Origin: Hymenobacter sp. YC55
Lineage (GTDB): Bacteria; Bacteroidota; Bacteroidia; Cytophagales; Hymenobacteraceae
Assembly (NCBI RefSeq): GCF_029433095.1
Contig: NZ_JARNTX010000001.1
Location: 372,001-436,000, forward strand
DNA length: 64,000 nt
Direction: 5' to 3'
The notes beneath the pieces were generated by a model. The model was not told where the DNA came from. It was given only the letters and a program-made list of their open reading frames with translations, and searched no databases. Positions 17,223 to 26,569 of the stretch are shown here, in pieces. Positions within the stretch are counted from its first letter, which is position 1, and each line of letters begins with the position of its first letter. Made by a program: the position numbers and the translations under genes.

Positions 17223-18161
17223 CTACAGGCCCCGGTTGTAGATGCTGATGGCTTGCCGCATGTTGTTCTGGCTTTTGCCACCCAATACCAACGGCACGAT
17301 AAGGAAGGGAATGCCGCCATACACCAGAGGAGAAATAACAGACCCATTGCCCTTATCGGAATTCAAGGTTGAAATAAGCCCCGCCACCATCAAACCGCCG
17401 CCTGCAATATAGCTTAGCGTGGTATACCGCTGGTATTGGCGAGCTTGGAGCAACAGGTTGGTGCAGGTCTGGTTGTCGGCGGTGGCCAGCATCAGGTTGC
17501 GCAGGCTCAGGTCCTCGATGGGGCCATTGTCTTTGCTGAAGTACTCGGTTTTGGTGGTGCGGTACACGGGGCCGCCATAGCCGTAGGGGCTGCCAAATCC
17601 TCCGAAGCCCCCGTAGCGGCCGTACCCGTAGGGGCTGCCGAAGCCGTTGCCGGCATACTGCGTGCTCGTGATGGAATATAGGCTAAGCCGGCCTACCCGG
17701 TCGCGGCGCAAGGTGGTTTCGCGCGACGAGCGGCCGGGCAAGGTGGTGCGCACATAAAAGCCGGTTTCGTCTTCGTAGTAGCGCACTTGGTCTAGCTCCA
17801 ACCGTTGCTGCCCGTCGAGTAACAAGAAAGAGCGACCAATCAGCGGCTGCTTGACGAGAACGTCGTAGGCTTGGTAGACTTTGCCGTCTTTCAAGCCTAC
17901 TGCGAAGCGCGTGGTATTACCGGGCGGCAGCGCTGCCCGTTGCTGCTGTTGCTGTCGCACCGAATCGGGCACGACGGGCGGGGAGGCCAGTTGGCGCGGT
18001 GCGGTTGGTGGGGCTGCGCGGCGAGTGGTATCAGGCGTGGCGGGTCGGGTAGTGGGCGTGGGCAGCGTGTTGAGTTGGCGTGGGCCTTCCTGGGCCTGCG
18101 CAGCAACAGTTTGTAACAAGGAAAAGCTGCTCAGCAAAACCAAAACCGAACGGTGCATCAT
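17223..18161 (-). CDS. Secreted protein with Pro/Thr-rich linker and Gly/Tyr-rich repeat
   Basis: A 312-residue exported protein of unknown function. It starts with a signal peptide (MMHRSVLVLLSSFSLLQTVA, cleavage near AQA). A Pro/Thr/Arg-rich low-complexity linker follows (about 30-90), then a small beta-rich domain (FAVGLKDGKVYQAYDVLVKQ). After that comes a Gly/Phe/Tyr segment with two copies of GFGSPYGYG, and finally two hydrophobic C-terminal segments. The frame is open to 18215; the earlier Met gives a less convincing signal, so ATG at 18161 (or 18158) is preferred. The two terminal hydrophobic segments suggest a membrane-attached protein. It has no operon partner: the response-regulator gene ends 91 bases upstream. 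Confidence 0.6.
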   Translation of the reverse strand: MMHRSVLVLLSSFSLLQTVAAQAQEGPRQLNTLPTPTTRPATPDTTRRAAPPTAPRQLASPPVVPDSVRQQQQQRAALPPGNTTRFAVGLKDGKVYQAYDVLVKQPLIGRSFLLLDGQQRLELDQVRYYEDETGFYVRTTLPGRSSRETTLRRDRVGRLSLYSITSTQYAGNGFGSPYGYGRYGGFGGFGSPYGYGGPVYRTTKTEYFSKDNGPIEDLSLRNLMLATADNQTCTNLLLQARQYQRYTTLSYIAGGGLMVAGLISTLNSDKGNGSVISPLVYGGIPFLIVPLVLGGKSQNNMRQAISIYNRGL

Positions 18162-18251
18162 GACAAAGAAAGCGAGGAAGAGTACAACAGGATGAAAGTA
18201 ACGGTTGACTTGCAAAAACCTGCATCCCGGACAATTTGCCTCCCCGCTGTT

Positions 18252-18662
18252 CTATTTCAGAAGCTTTTCCAGTAAGCTCATACTATCGACCATGTCGGCT
18301 GCGGTTTCAAAGTCCAGCGGCTTCAGAATGTAGCCGTTAACCCCGAGGTTCTGCACATTCAGCCGGTCGACATCCAGCACCGAGGTAGTCGTTATAAACA
18401 CCGGAATTGTTGATAACTCCGGGTGCTTGCGGATTTCAGCCAAAAACTCGTGGCCGTTCATCTTGGGCATGTTCAGGTCCAGCAAAATTACCTCGGGCAG
18501 CGGCTGAATCGGTTCTACGCCGTTGGTACCGAGCAGCAAGTCCAGCGCTTCCAATCCATTGAAGGCAGTGTAGAGCTGGTGCTGAATATTAAATTTTTCG
18601 AAAGACTTCTTGACAGTCATCGTGTCGAAGAAATCGTCCTCAACAAGCAGTACTGAACGCAT
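18252..18662 (-). CDS. Single-domain CheY-like response regulator
   Basis: A 136-residue receiver domain with no output domain. The acidic pair is E8/D9/D10 (LLVEDDFFD), the phospho-acceptor D62 lies in ILLDLNMPKMNG, and the switch Thr and Lys lie in VFITTTS and YILKPLDF. The sequence resembles Rcp1-type regulators that partner with histidine kinases lacking a receiver. It lies 83 bases after a CHASE3 histidine kinase on the same strand, which is the obvious partner. The gap has a short GGCGC-AAAT-GCGCC-like hairpin but no T-run. Signal output is not visible here. Confidence 0.92.
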   Translation of the reverse strand: MRSVLLVEDDFFDTMTVKKSFEKFNIQHQLYTAFNGLEALDLLLGTNGVEPIQPLPEVILLDLNMPKMNGHEFLAEIRKHPELSTIPVFITTTSVLDVDRLNVQNLGVNGYILKPLDFETAADMVDSMSLLEKLLK

Positions 18663-18745
18663 ACGGTGGGGTAGTAGAATGGTAGTTTAGCGAAGCGTGA
18701 ATTTGGTATTCCAACGGCGCAAATGGCGCCAGTCGAGCCTCAAAT

Positions 18746-20245
18746 TCATTGCTTCACCTGTTTCGGCCAAGTGAAGACAAACGTGGCACCCTGTCCAACT
18801 GTCGATTCGACGTGAATAGTGCCTTTTTGCTCGTCGATGATCTTTTTTACGATACTTAAGCCAATGCCGGTGCTTTCGGCGGTGTGACGGTCGCGTAGGG
18901 TCTGGAAAATCAGGAAGATTTTTTCGTGGTATTCCGGGGCAATGCCGGGGCCGTCGTCCTGTACCCGGAACTCGTAGCAGCGGCCTATGTCGCGGCAGCC
19001 AATAGTGATGGTGCCAGTTGGCTTGTGGTGGTACTTAACGGCATTGCCGATTAAGTTGGTGAACACCTGCTCCAAGCTAAGGCGGTTGGTGAGGAAGGTG
19101 GGCAGCGGATCGGGGCGCACCACCTGAAAACCCGCCGGAACCACCATTTCCGCTATTTCGCTCACCAGCTGATCTACGTTTACTTGCTCCTCGGCTTGGC
19201 TGGCCCGGCCCGCCCGGGCGTACGCCAGCAGCCCATTGATGAGGTCTTCCAGCCGGTTCAGGCGGCCTTTCATCATGGTCAAGTATTGGCGCATCTGCTG
19301 GCTTATCTCGCTGGCCAGCTCGTCTTCAATCCATTTCAATACCGTTGTGACGCCCCGCAACGGTGCTTTCAGGTCGTGGGCGGCTACGTAGGCAAACTGG
19401 TCGAGTTCTTTGTTGCGGTTTTCCAGCGTTGTAAAGTTCTCTTCCAGTGTTTGCGTCATTCGGTTGAGCGAGGTAGCTAAGTTGCCGAGGCTGTCCTGCT
19501 GCTTTTCGCTGCGGATTTTCACGGTGTAGTCGCCTTGCACCACCCGTTCGGCCAACTCCTCGATAATGTCGATGCGGCGTGCTGTGTCCTCGTTCACCCT
19601 GGTTAGCTCCTCCTGCAGGTGCTGGTTGGCTTTCAGCTCGCGCGAAATTTTCAGAAACAGCCACAGCACAATCAGCACGGCCAATACTGCCGCCATGATG
19701 ATGGCAAAAGGGGTGGTGTTCTGGTAGAAATCCTGGTACTGCATTCGGTCGCGCAGGAGGGTTTCTTCGGAAGCGCGCAGCCGCACAAGCATGCCATTGA
19801 GCTGGTTGAGGTTGTTCTGGTCGGCTATCACCAAGTCGCGCGCCGCCAAGGGCGAGGGGGGCAAACTAGTCCATTGCCGCAGAAACGACTTTTCCTGGCC
19901 TACCAGTCGCCGAAGCGTATCGAGGCGGCTTTGCTGCTCGGGATTGTCGCGGGTGAGTTCCTGCAACGAATCCAGGTCCACCCGAACGGATTGGAATCCA
20001 TCACGAAAAGTCAGCAGGTAGTTGTTGTCGCCGATCAGCAGAAAGCCGCGCACCGACATTTGCGCGTCTCGTATCCGTATGCGCAAATCGGAGGTGTATT
20101 GTAATACTCGGTTGGTATGCTGCACCTGCCGCGTGTAAAACGACAATTGCTCGATGCTTTTATAAGCACCCAACGACGTAAGTAGTAGCACAGTTAGGGC
20201 TAGGCTAAAGCCCAGAATAATTTTGGTATTGAGCTTTAAGCGCAT
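18746..20245 (-). CDS. CHASE3-HAMP sensor histidine kinase
   Basis: A 499-residue membrane sensor kinase. Order: transmembrane helix 1 (about 9-28), CHASE3 extracytoplasmic helical sensor (about 35-175, including AQMSVRGFLLIGDNNYL), transmembrane helix 2 (about 180-199), HAMP linker (about 200-265), HisKA with phospho-acceptor H290 (FAYVAAHDLKAPLRG), and HATPase_c with N box NLIGNAVKY, DDGPGI and GIGLSIVKKII. The ligand of the sensor is unknown. The frame is open to 20356, but MRLKLNTKIILGF is the natural start before the first helix. It pairs with the downstream single-domain receiver. Confidence 0.93.
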   Translation of the reverse strand: MRLKLNTKIILGFSLALTVLLLTSLGAYKSIEQLSFYTRQVQHTNRVLQYTSDLRIRIRDAQMSVRGFLLIGDNNYLLTFRDGFQSVRVDLDSLQELTRDNPEQQSRLDTLRRLVGQEKSFLRQWTSLPPSPLAARDLVIADQNNLNQLNGMLVRLRASEETLLRDRMQYQDFYQNTTPFAIIMAAVLAVLIVLWLFLKISRELKANQHLQEELTRVNEDTARRIDIIEELAERVVQGDYTVKIRSEKQQDSLGNLATSLNRMTQTLEENFTTLENRNKELDQFAYVAAHDLKAPLRGVTTVLKWIEDELASEISQQMRQYLTMMKGRLNRLEDLINGLLAYARAGRASQAEEQVNVDQLVSEIAEMVVPAGFQVVRPDPLPTFLTNRLSLEQVFTNLIGNAVKYHHKPTGTITIGCRDIGRCYEFRVQDDGPGIAPEYHEKIFLIFQTLRDRHTAESTGIGLSIVKKIIDEQKGTIHVESTVGQGATFVFTWPKQVKQ

Positions 20246-20527
20246 CGAATAACAACCATGTACAAAAGTCACAGCACTTACGCGCCAGCAAGAATAACGG
20301 TTGAGCCTGCAAGTTATTCGGCCACTAACCCGTCGCTCCGAAGTCTTTAGGAGCACGACATGGGGCCGCGCCTGCTAAGCACTTCAAGCCGCAATGTACC
20401 GCCTCACCCACAGCGAATTCAAGCCTGAGTAGCGCGTATGAACACTCCGTAACGCTGCATTATAACGCGGCTGGCCCTGCCTCTCGTATCTTCGCCCCAT
20501 CCGTGCGTCTTTGTTTGCATTGCCCCC

Positions 20528-21340
20528 ATGTCTGCTCCCGACCTTATTACCAGCCCCCAAAATCCGCGCATCAAGAACTTGCTGCGCTTGCAGCAGAAGT
20601 CGTCGGAACGACGCGAGCAGGGGCTGACTATCATTGAAGGGCACCGGGAACTGACCGTTGCGCACGGCGCCGGCGTAGCCGTTACGGCCTTGTTTGTGTG
20701 CCGGGAGCTGGCCGGCGAGCCACGAATGCAAGAGCTGCGGGCATTGCTCGGCGCTGGCCCCACCGAGTGGTTCGAGGTGTCGAAGGCGGTGTTCGAGAAG
20801 GTAGCGTACCGCGAAGGGTCCGACGGCGTACTGGCCTTGGTGCGGCCGCCGCGCCTCACGCTGGCTAGCTTGCCGCTGCCCGCTGCGCCGCTGCTGCTGG
20901 TGCTGGAGTCGGTGGAGAAACCTGGCAACCTCGGCGCCATCCTACGCACCGCCGACGCCGCCCAAGCCACCGCCGTTATCGTCTGCGACCCGCGCACCGA
21001 CCTCTACAACCCCAATGCCATTCGGGCCAGCATTGGGTGCAGCTTCACGGTGCCTACCGTGGCCACTACCCGCACCGAACTGCTTGCGTGGTGCCAAGAA
21101 CACGGCATTCGCACCTATGCCGCCGCACTCACCGAGTTGGCCGTGCCCTACACTACCTGCGACTTCCGCGGCCCTACCGCCCTCGTCATGGGCACCGAAG
21201 CCGACGGTCTCACCCCCGAACTCATGCAGGCCTGCGACCAAACCATCATCATCCCGATGCGCGGCGCCATCGACTCCCTGAACGTGAGCACCGCCACCGC
21301 CATTCTCACGTTCGAGGCGCTCCGGCAGCGGGAAGCATAA
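20528..21340 (+). CDS. TrmH-family (SpoU) RNA 2'-O-methyltransferase
   Basis: A 270-residue SPOUT-class RNA methyltransferase. The N-terminal substrate-binding domain (ITSPQNPRIKNLLRLQQKSS, IIEGHRELTVA) is followed by the knotted catalytic domain with motif 1 ESVEKPGNLGAILRTADA, motif 2 ALVMGTEADGLTPEL and motif 3 IIPMRGAIDSLNVSTATAI. It probably methylates 23S rRNA or tRNA ribose using S-adenosylmethionine; the target nucleotide cannot be assigned. It is transcribed divergently from the histidine kinase gene. A TATCTTCG box near 20485 resembles a -7 element. It ends 22 bases before the convergent TonB receptor gene. Confidence 0.93.
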   Translation: MSAPDLITSPQNPRIKNLLRLQQKSSERREQGLTIIEGHRELTVAHGAGVAVTALFVCRELAGEPRMQELRALLGAGPTEWFEVSKAVFEKVAYREGSDGVLALVRPPRLTLASLPLPAAPLLLVLESVEKPGNLGAILRTADAAQATAVIVCDPRTDLYNPNAIRASIGCSFTVPTVATTRTELLAWCQEHGIRTYAAALTELAVPYTTCDFRGPTALVMGTEADGLTPELMQACDQTIIIPMRGAIDSLNVSTATAILTFEALRQREA

Positions 21341-21361
21341 CGGGAGTCCGGCAGTTAGCCG

Positions 21362-23557
21362 CTAAAACCTGATCGTCGCCGATAGGTTGATGACCCGGCC
21401 TTCAACGGGTGCCCAAAGCTGAGGAAAGTCAGGGTTGAGGCGCGAACCGAGCACCACTGCTTCGCGGCGCGTCTGGCGGTAATCGAACAGGTTTTCGCCG
21501 TTGAGCACCAGAATCAAAGGTCCTTGGTGGTAGCGCACTAAGCCGGCCACAATGGGGTAGCCCGGCGTTTGGCGCCCATCGGAAAGGTATTGGCGGCCGG
21601 TGTAGCTGGCTTCAATGCCCGCGGCCCAGCGTTCCGAAAAATCCTGCGTGGCCACTGCCGCTAGCTTGTGGCGGGCTGCCAGCTCTACGTTGGGATTCAC
21701 GGCATCGTAGTGGCGGCGCGCATACGTAAACACATAGCCCAAGTAGAGCTCCGTTGCATGGGCGCGCAGGCGCACGTACGTTTCGGTGCCTTCACTTACC
21801 ACAGGGCGGGTCGCATTAAACCAATACAGCGGCGACAGGCCCGCTCCGCTGCCTGCCGTGGGCTCCGACAATACCAGCGGGTCTTGGATGCGGGTGTAGA
21901 AGAAGCCTTGGTTTAAGGTCAGCGTAAATGTAGGGGAGAAGGTGCGCTGGTAGTTTACGTCGCCGTTCAGACCGGTAGACCGTTCTGCCTGCAAGCCAAC
22001 CAGGGGCTGCACCTGCGGGTAATCTCGCTCGTCCAGCTCGTTTACGTACGGCACGGGCACGCGGTAGCCCAGGCCCCCGTTCAAGCGGGCCGTCACTTGC
22101 TCCGAGAAGCGGTAAAGCAAGCCAAGACGCGGCAGCAGGAAGTTGCCGTACTGGTTGTGATGGTCGAGGCGCAGACCAGCCTGTACAGTTAGCGCCGGAA
22201 GCACCTGCCAGTCGTCCTGCGCGAAGCCTCCAATAGTAGCGTACGTATAGTGCCCGGCCGGCAGCGCCGACGTGCTAGCTTGCGGCCGAAGCTGCTCGCC
22301 ATTGAAATTGAGCCCTACTACGGCGGTATGCTGCTGGCCCAGCCGGTGCAAGTAGCTCACCTCCGAATAGTACGATAGTTGCCGGGCCCGAAAATCCACG
22401 GTGTTGTTGCTTACGCGCCGGTCGAAGCTGCTGAGCGTGCCTTTGCCGGTAAGCGTGCCCCCGGCCACGCTGTCTTGGGTGTACACCGCGTCGGCGGTGT
22501 GGCGCTGCATTTTGTTAATCACGAAGTATTGATGTAGGGCATCAGCGTCTTGGCGCACCACCTGCTGGTCGCCGCCGCGGCGGTCTTCCACGGTGCCGGT
22601 GTAGCCGAGGGCCAGTTGGCCGTGCGCATTCGGATACACAAACAGGCGCGGGTGTACGGTGAAGTTGCGCAGGCGGGGCACGTCGGTAAAGCCGTCGTTG
22701 TTCACGTCGACGTCCTGCTGCCGCGTGCCGCCCACAAAGAGCGTGTAGCCCAGTTTCTGGTTGCGGCCCGAGGCAAATCCGTTGAGGTTGGACTCGCGCA
22801 GGGTGCTTTGGTTGAGCGTGATGCTTCGCTCCGGGCTGCCTAGCTTCGGCTGCTTGGAAACCAGGTTCACCAAGCCCGCAATGGCCCCGCCGCCATACAA
22901 CGTGCTCGACGAACCCTTAATTAGCTCGATCTGTCGCAAATCCAGCGGGGGCACCTGCAAAATACCGAACGAGCCCGCGTAGCCGCCAAACAGCGGCAGC
23001 CCGTCGCGCAGAATCTGCGAGTAGCGCCCTTGCAGGCCCTGAATACGCAGGTCGGCGTTGCCGGTAGTGGGCTGGGTGGGTTGAATTTGGGTGCCCGCAA
23101 TGTCGCCGAGCAAGGAGGCAATATTGCCGGGCTTGATGGCATTTTCCTCCTGTAATTCCTCTTCGCCCAGCACCTCAACCCGCGTAGGCAGGTCTTCGAT
23201 GCGAGAATTGGTGCGCGTACTGGTTACCACTACCTCATCTAGGGCGTTGGTTGCAGTACCCAATAGCACCAGAAGTGGCCCACCGGTTTGGGGCAGCGCT
23301 ACATGCACGTTTTTAGGCCGATACCCCAAATAGCTAACCACTACGTCGGCTGCCGGGCCCGGCACGTTGTCGAGCGATACTTGGCCTTTATTGTCGGTAG
23401 CTGCGCCCAGGGTAGTACCAAGCACAGCGGCACTCACGCCAGGCAACAACTCACGGGTTGTGGAATCGCGCACTACTACCCGAATGGTGTGTTGGGCCCA
23501 GGCTGTCGGCCCCAACACTAACAGCAGGAAAAGCAGGAGAAGTTGTAGTACTTTCAT
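21362..23557 (-). CDS. TonB-dependent receptor with carboxypeptidase-D-like N domain
   Basis: A 731-residue outer-membrane receptor. A signal peptide (MKVLQLLLLFLLLVLGPTA, cut after WAQ) is followed by a CarboxypepD_reg-like domain (RELLPGVSAAVLGTTLGAAT, about 25-105). A TonB-box-like stretch VVVTSTRTNSRIEDLP then leads into the plug (VEVLGEEELQEENAIKPGNI, GLQGRYSQILRDGLPL, IELIKGSSSTLYGGGAIAGL). The rest is the beta-barrel, ending in aromatic Phe (NLSATIRF). The frame is open to 23656, but the signal peptide fixes the start at 23557. No SusD partner and no riboswitch are visible, so the ligand is unknown; plug features fit small-ligand receptors such as siderophore types. Confidence 0.93.
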   Translation of the reverse strand: MKVLQLLLLFLLLVLGPTAWAQHTIRVVVRDSTTRELLPGVSAAVLGTTLGAATDNKGQVSLDNVPGPAADVVVSYLGYRPKNVHVALPQTGGPLLVLLGTATNALDEVVVTSTRTNSRIEDLPTRVEVLGEEELQEENAIKPGNIASLLGDIAGTQIQPTQPTTGNADLRIQGLQGRYSQILRDGLPLFGGYAGSFGILQVPPLDLRQIELIKGSSSTLYGGGAIAGLVNLVSKQPKLGSPERSITLNQSTLRESNLNGFASGRNQKLGYTLFVGGTRQQDVDVNNDGFTDVPRLRNFTVHPRLFVYPNAHGQLALGYTGTVEDRRGGDQQVVRQDADALHQYFVINKMQRHTADAVYTQDSVAGGTLTGKGTLSSFDRRVSNNTVDFRARQLSYYSEVSYLHRLGQQHTAVVGLNFNGEQLRPQASTSALPAGHYTYATIGGFAQDDWQVLPALTVQAGLRLDHHNQYGNFLLPRLGLLYRFSEQVTARLNGGLGYRVPVPYVNELDERDYPQVQPLVGLQAERSTGLNGDVNYQRTFSPTFTLTLNQGFFYTRIQDPLVLSEPTAGSGAGLSPLYWFNATRPVVSEGTETYVRLRAHATELYLGYVFTYARRHYDAVNPNVELAARHKLAAVATQDFSERWAAGIEASYTGRQYLSDGRQTPGYPIVAGLVRYHQGPLILVLNGENLFDYRQTRREAVVLGSRLNPDFPQLWAPVEGRVINLSATIRF

Positions 23558-23746
23558 AAGCAGCCAGCTAAGTACAGGGGCCTTTCTGAAGAAACGCTGA
23601 AGAAGCTGTAAGCTGCCGCTCAACCGCGTTGCGTGAAGCCCGCGCAGAACATGCATGGGTGGTGGAGCAGAAGCTTTTCACGTACACGGTATAGCTTCGC
23701 GCACGTACATCTGCTTCTAATTAGCCACCAGCTGACTATCGCGCTT

Positions 23747-24028
23747 ATGACTTCTCTTTCCGAGCACCGCACCTTGCACGTCCACGGCCGCGTCCAGGGT
23801 GTTTTCTTTCGCCAAAGTACGCGCACCGAAGCGCAGCGCCTTGGCCTCACCGGCTACGCCCGCAACAATCCCGACGGCACCGTCACCATCGAAGCCGAAG
23901 GTCCTGTTGAAGCACTAGACAAGTTAGAAGCATGGTGCCACCAAGGCCCCGATACCGCGCAGGTAGATAAGGTGGAAGTGGAAACGGGGGAGGTGCAGGG
24001 CTACCAGACGTTCGAGGTGCGGCGTTAG
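23747..24028 (+). CDS. Acylphosphatase
   Basis: A 93-residue acylphosphatase that hydrolyses carboxyl-phosphate bonds. The catalytic arginine lies in GRVQGVFFRQSTRTEA and the catalytic asparagine in YARNNPDGTVTIEAEG, both in their canonical family contexts. The length is typical. The frame is open back to 23633, but those 38 codons are not conserved and MTSLSEHRTLHVHGRVQG is the expected start. It is transcribed divergently from the TonB receptor and 54 bases upstream of a lipoprotein gene on the same strand. Confidence 0.95.
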   Translation: MTSLSEHRTLHVHGRVQGVFFRQSTRTEAQRLGLTGYARNNPDGTVTIEAEGPVEALDKLEAWCHQGPDTAQVDKVEVETGEVQGYQTFEVRR

Positions 24029-24082
24029 GAGTTGGGGTTACAACCGCAGCGGCTATCTTAACCGAGTTTCATCTGGTTGCTT

Positions 24083-25072
24083 ATGCCATTCATGCATCAA
24101 CTCACGATTTGCGCCGCCTGCTCTTTACTGTTGCTGGCTTGTTCATCTGGCTCTGAGAAGGCAAAAACAGTAGTTCCGGCCGCCACGCCGGTGCCGGCGG
24201 AGTTTTCGCGCTACTGGTATGCTGGCCAGGCCGAACTAAGCCGCTACCAACTCCAGCAAAACCGCTACGACGACATTCACCCCGGCGAGGCGGTGCTCGT
24301 GTTTGTCACCGAAGACTTCCTGCCCACCAAGCAAGTGAAAATGGAAGGCGGAAAAACCAACGAAACAGCCACGTCGGTGCTGAAGATGAACCAGATGCGC
24401 CGCTTCACCACCGGCATCTACGACTACTCTATCAACACCTCGGTGTTCACCCCCGTAGCAGCCAATCAGTTTCCGCACACCTTCAAAGTAGCCACCTCCG
24501 TGCAGGACTGGTGCGGGCAGACGTACACCCAACTTAATCTTCGCCGCAACCAATACCAGCTCGAAGCCCATTCCTACTTCCAGCAGGAAGCCGACCAGAT
24601 GGATTCGCTGGAAGTTGTGGTGCTGGAAGACGAGCTGTGGACCCGCCTTCGCCTCGATCCTAAGACTTTGCCTTTGGGTCAACTGCACATCGTTCCGGGC
24701 ACCGTAGCTTCCCGGCTGCGCCACCAGCCCCTGCGCGTGGAAACAGCCAGCGCCGAGCTGGTGCCTTACCGTGGTGCCGTATTCAAGCCGGCCCAAGCTG
24801 GGGCCGCGCTGCAAGCCTACACGCTCACGTATCCCGATACTAAGCGCACCCTCACCATTGTGTTCGAGCAAGCGTTTCCTTATCTGATTGCCGGCTGGGA
24901 AGACACCTACAATGGGCAGATGCATTTCGGTAACCAGACCTACGGCAGCGCCAAGCCCCTAACCACCCGCGCCATCCGCACCACCACGCTAAAATCCGAC
25001 TACTGGCAGCGCCACACCCGCGCCGACTCCGTGCTGCGCCGAGAGCTGGGCGCCACAGGATTTGGCAATTAA
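24083..25072 (+). CDS. Lipoprotein of unknown function
   Basis: A 329-residue lipoprotein: the N terminus MPFMHQLTICAACSLLLLAC ends in a lipobox with Cys-Ser-Ser. The mature part is rich in aromatic and charged residues and has no enzymatic motif I can name (recognisable stretches are SRYWYAGQAELSRYQLQQNR, VATSVQDWCGQTYTQLNLRR and WEDTYNGQMHFG). Bacteroidota genomes carry proteins of this type under unreliable septum-formation labels; I do not transfer that label. The start was moved from TTG 24077 to ATG 24083. It lies 127 bases before cydA. Confidence 0.75.
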   Translation: MPFMHQLTICAACSLLLLACSSGSEKAKTVVPAATPVPAEFSRYWYAGQAELSRYQLQQNRYDDIHPGEAVLVFVTEDFLPTKQVKMEGGKTNETATSVLKMNQMRRFTTGIYDYSINTSVFTPVAANQFPHTFKVATSVQDWCGQTYTQLNLRRNQYQLEAHSYFQQEADQMDSLEVVVLEDELWTRLRLDPKTLPLGQLHIVPGTVASRLRHQPLRVETASAELVPYRGAVFKPAQAGAALQAYTLTYPDTKRTLTIVFEQAFPYLIAGWEDTYNGQMHFGNQTYGSAKPLTTRAIRTTTLKSDYWQRHTRADSVLRRELGATGFGN

Positions 25073-25199
25073 TAATGTGCCCGTGCGGGGATTGGATAGT
25101 ACCTTCGGGGTGTTGTAAGAGTAGGCCGTGCCTGAAGGCAGGCGTCGGCTGTTGCCACCGCCCACGAGGCGGCGGTTCACGCGCTAAATACTCCGTACG

Positions 25200-26528
25200 A
25201 TGGACGATTTCATTGCTGCCCGGTCGCAAATGGCGTTATCCCTGGGCTTCCACATCATCTTTTCGTGTATCGGGATGGTGATGCCGTTTTTCATGGCGGT
25301 TTCGCACTTCCAATGGCTTCGCAGCGGCGACCCCAACTATAAAAACCTAACCAAAGCCTGGAGCAAAGGAGTAGCTATTTTCTTTGCTACCGGGGCCGTT
25401 TCGGGTACTGTGCTGTCGTTTGAGTTAGGGTTGCTTTGGCCGAAGTTCATGGAGCACGCCGGCCCAATTTTCGGGATGCCGTTTTCCTTGGAAGGCACGG
25501 CGTTCTTTATTGAAGCTATTGCGCTCGGCTTTTTCCTGTATGGTTGGGGCCGGTTTCACCCGTGGTTTCATTGGTTTACGGGCGTGGTCGTGGGTTTAAG
25601 CGGCTTGGCCTCCGGTATTCTGGTGGTAGCCGCCAATGCCTGGATGAACAGCCCCGCCGGGTTCGATTACGTGAACGGGCAGTACACAAACATTGACCCG
25701 ATGCGCGCTATGTTCAACGATGCGTGGCTGTCGCAGGCCATTCATATGTCGTTGGCGGCGTTTGCGGCCACCGGCTTTGCGGTAGCCGGCGTGCACGCCC
25801 TCATGATTTTGAAGCGCCGCAACGTGCAGTTCCATACCCGCGCTTTCCGGATTGCGGCTTTGTTTGCAGCCGTAGCGGCCGTGCTTCAACCCCTGAGTGG
25901 TGACTTTTCGGCCAAAGATGTAGCCCGCCGCCAACCAGCCAAGCTGGCCGCTATGGAGGCTCACTTTCACACCGAGAAACGCGCCTCGTTGGTACTAGGC
26001 GGCTTGCCCGATGAGAAAGGCAAAAAAGTGGATTACGCTGTTAAAATACCGGGTATGCTGAGCTTCTTGGCGCACGGCAACTTCGAGCAGGAAGTCACCG
26101 GCCTCGATAAGATTCCGGTGGCCGACCAACCGCCCGTGCTGGTGCCGCACTTGGCGTTTCAGCTTATGGTTGGACTTGGTATGGGCATGGTGGCACTGTC
26201 CGGAATCTACTTTCTGGCGATTTGGCGCAAAAAGCAATGGCTGCGCAGCGAGTGGCTCCTAAAGCTCTTTGTGGCTGCTACGCCCGCCGGCTTTATTGCC
26301 GTGGAAGCCGGCTGGACCGTAACCGAAGTCGGCCGCCAGCCTTGGATCATCAACGGGGTGATGCGCACCGCCGACGCCGTGACGCCGATGCCCGGCATTG
26401 CCTACTCGTTCTACCTGTTCTCGGCCGTGTACGTGTCGTTGAGCTTGGTGGTGATTTTCCTGCTCTACCGCCAGATAAAAATGGTGCCCGAACTCTACGA
26501 CCGGCCTGCGCAACTCGTCGCAGCCTAG
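25200..26528 (+). CDS. cydA: Cytochrome bd-type ubiquinol/menaquinol oxidase subunit I
   Basis: A 442-residue inner-membrane quinol oxidase subunit that binds haems b558, b595 and d. The haem-ligand histidines are at about residue 18 (LSLGFHIIFSC) and in SQAIHMSLAAF; the methionine ligand region is GLGMGMVALSG. The acidic residues of the proton path lie in SLEGTAFFIEAIALG, and GRQPWIINGVMRT is the family signature. The Q-loop is short (no long insertion before QPPVLVPHL), as in CioA-like enzymes. cydB follows after 41 bases, so the two form an operon. This suggests microaerobic or stress respiration with menaquinol as likely donor (inference). Confidence 0.96.
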   Translation: MDDFIAARSQMALSLGFHIIFSCIGMVMPFFMAVSHFQWLRSGDPNYKNLTKAWSKGVAIFFATGAVSGTVLSFELGLLWPKFMEHAGPIFGMPFSLEGTAFFIEAIALGFFLYGWGRFHPWFHWFTGVVVGLSGLASGILVVAANAWMNSPAGFDYVNGQYTNIDPMRAMFNDAWLSQAIHMSLAAFAATGFAVAGVHALMILKRRNVQFHTRAFRIAALFAAVAAVLQPLSGDFSAKDVARRQPAKLAAMEAHFHTEKRASLVLGGLPDEKGKKVDYAVKIPGMLSFLAHGNFEQEVTGLDKIPVADQPPVLVPHLAFQLMVGLGMGMVALSGIYFLAIWRKKQWLRSEWLLKLFVAATPAGFIAVEAGWTVTEVGRQPWIINGVMRTADAVTPMPGIAYSFYLFSAVYVSLSLVVIFLLYRQIKMVPELYDRPAQLVAA

Positions 26529-26569
26529 CTGTACTGCTCCTTTCCCTGACGTTTTAATGCCTTTGCTTT

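Noticed and set aside
17580..17660. Gly/Tyr-rich direct repeat as a CRISPR-like array
   Set aside because: Only two in-frame copies of a coding repeat inside a secreted protein, without spacers.
20246..20527. Small gene in the divergent gap between histidine kinase and TrmH genes
   Set aside because: The minus-strand frame there is the untranslated N-terminal extension of the kinase frame.
21015..21372. Long alternative-frame ORFs inside the TrmH-family gene
   Set aside because: High-GC coding strand gives His/Arg-rich alternative frames; the real frame has SPOUT motifs.
23558..23746. Riboswitch or Fur-type site in front of the TonB receptor
   Set aside because: No B12-box, Fur-like palindrome or other recognisable element in the 189-base divergent gap.
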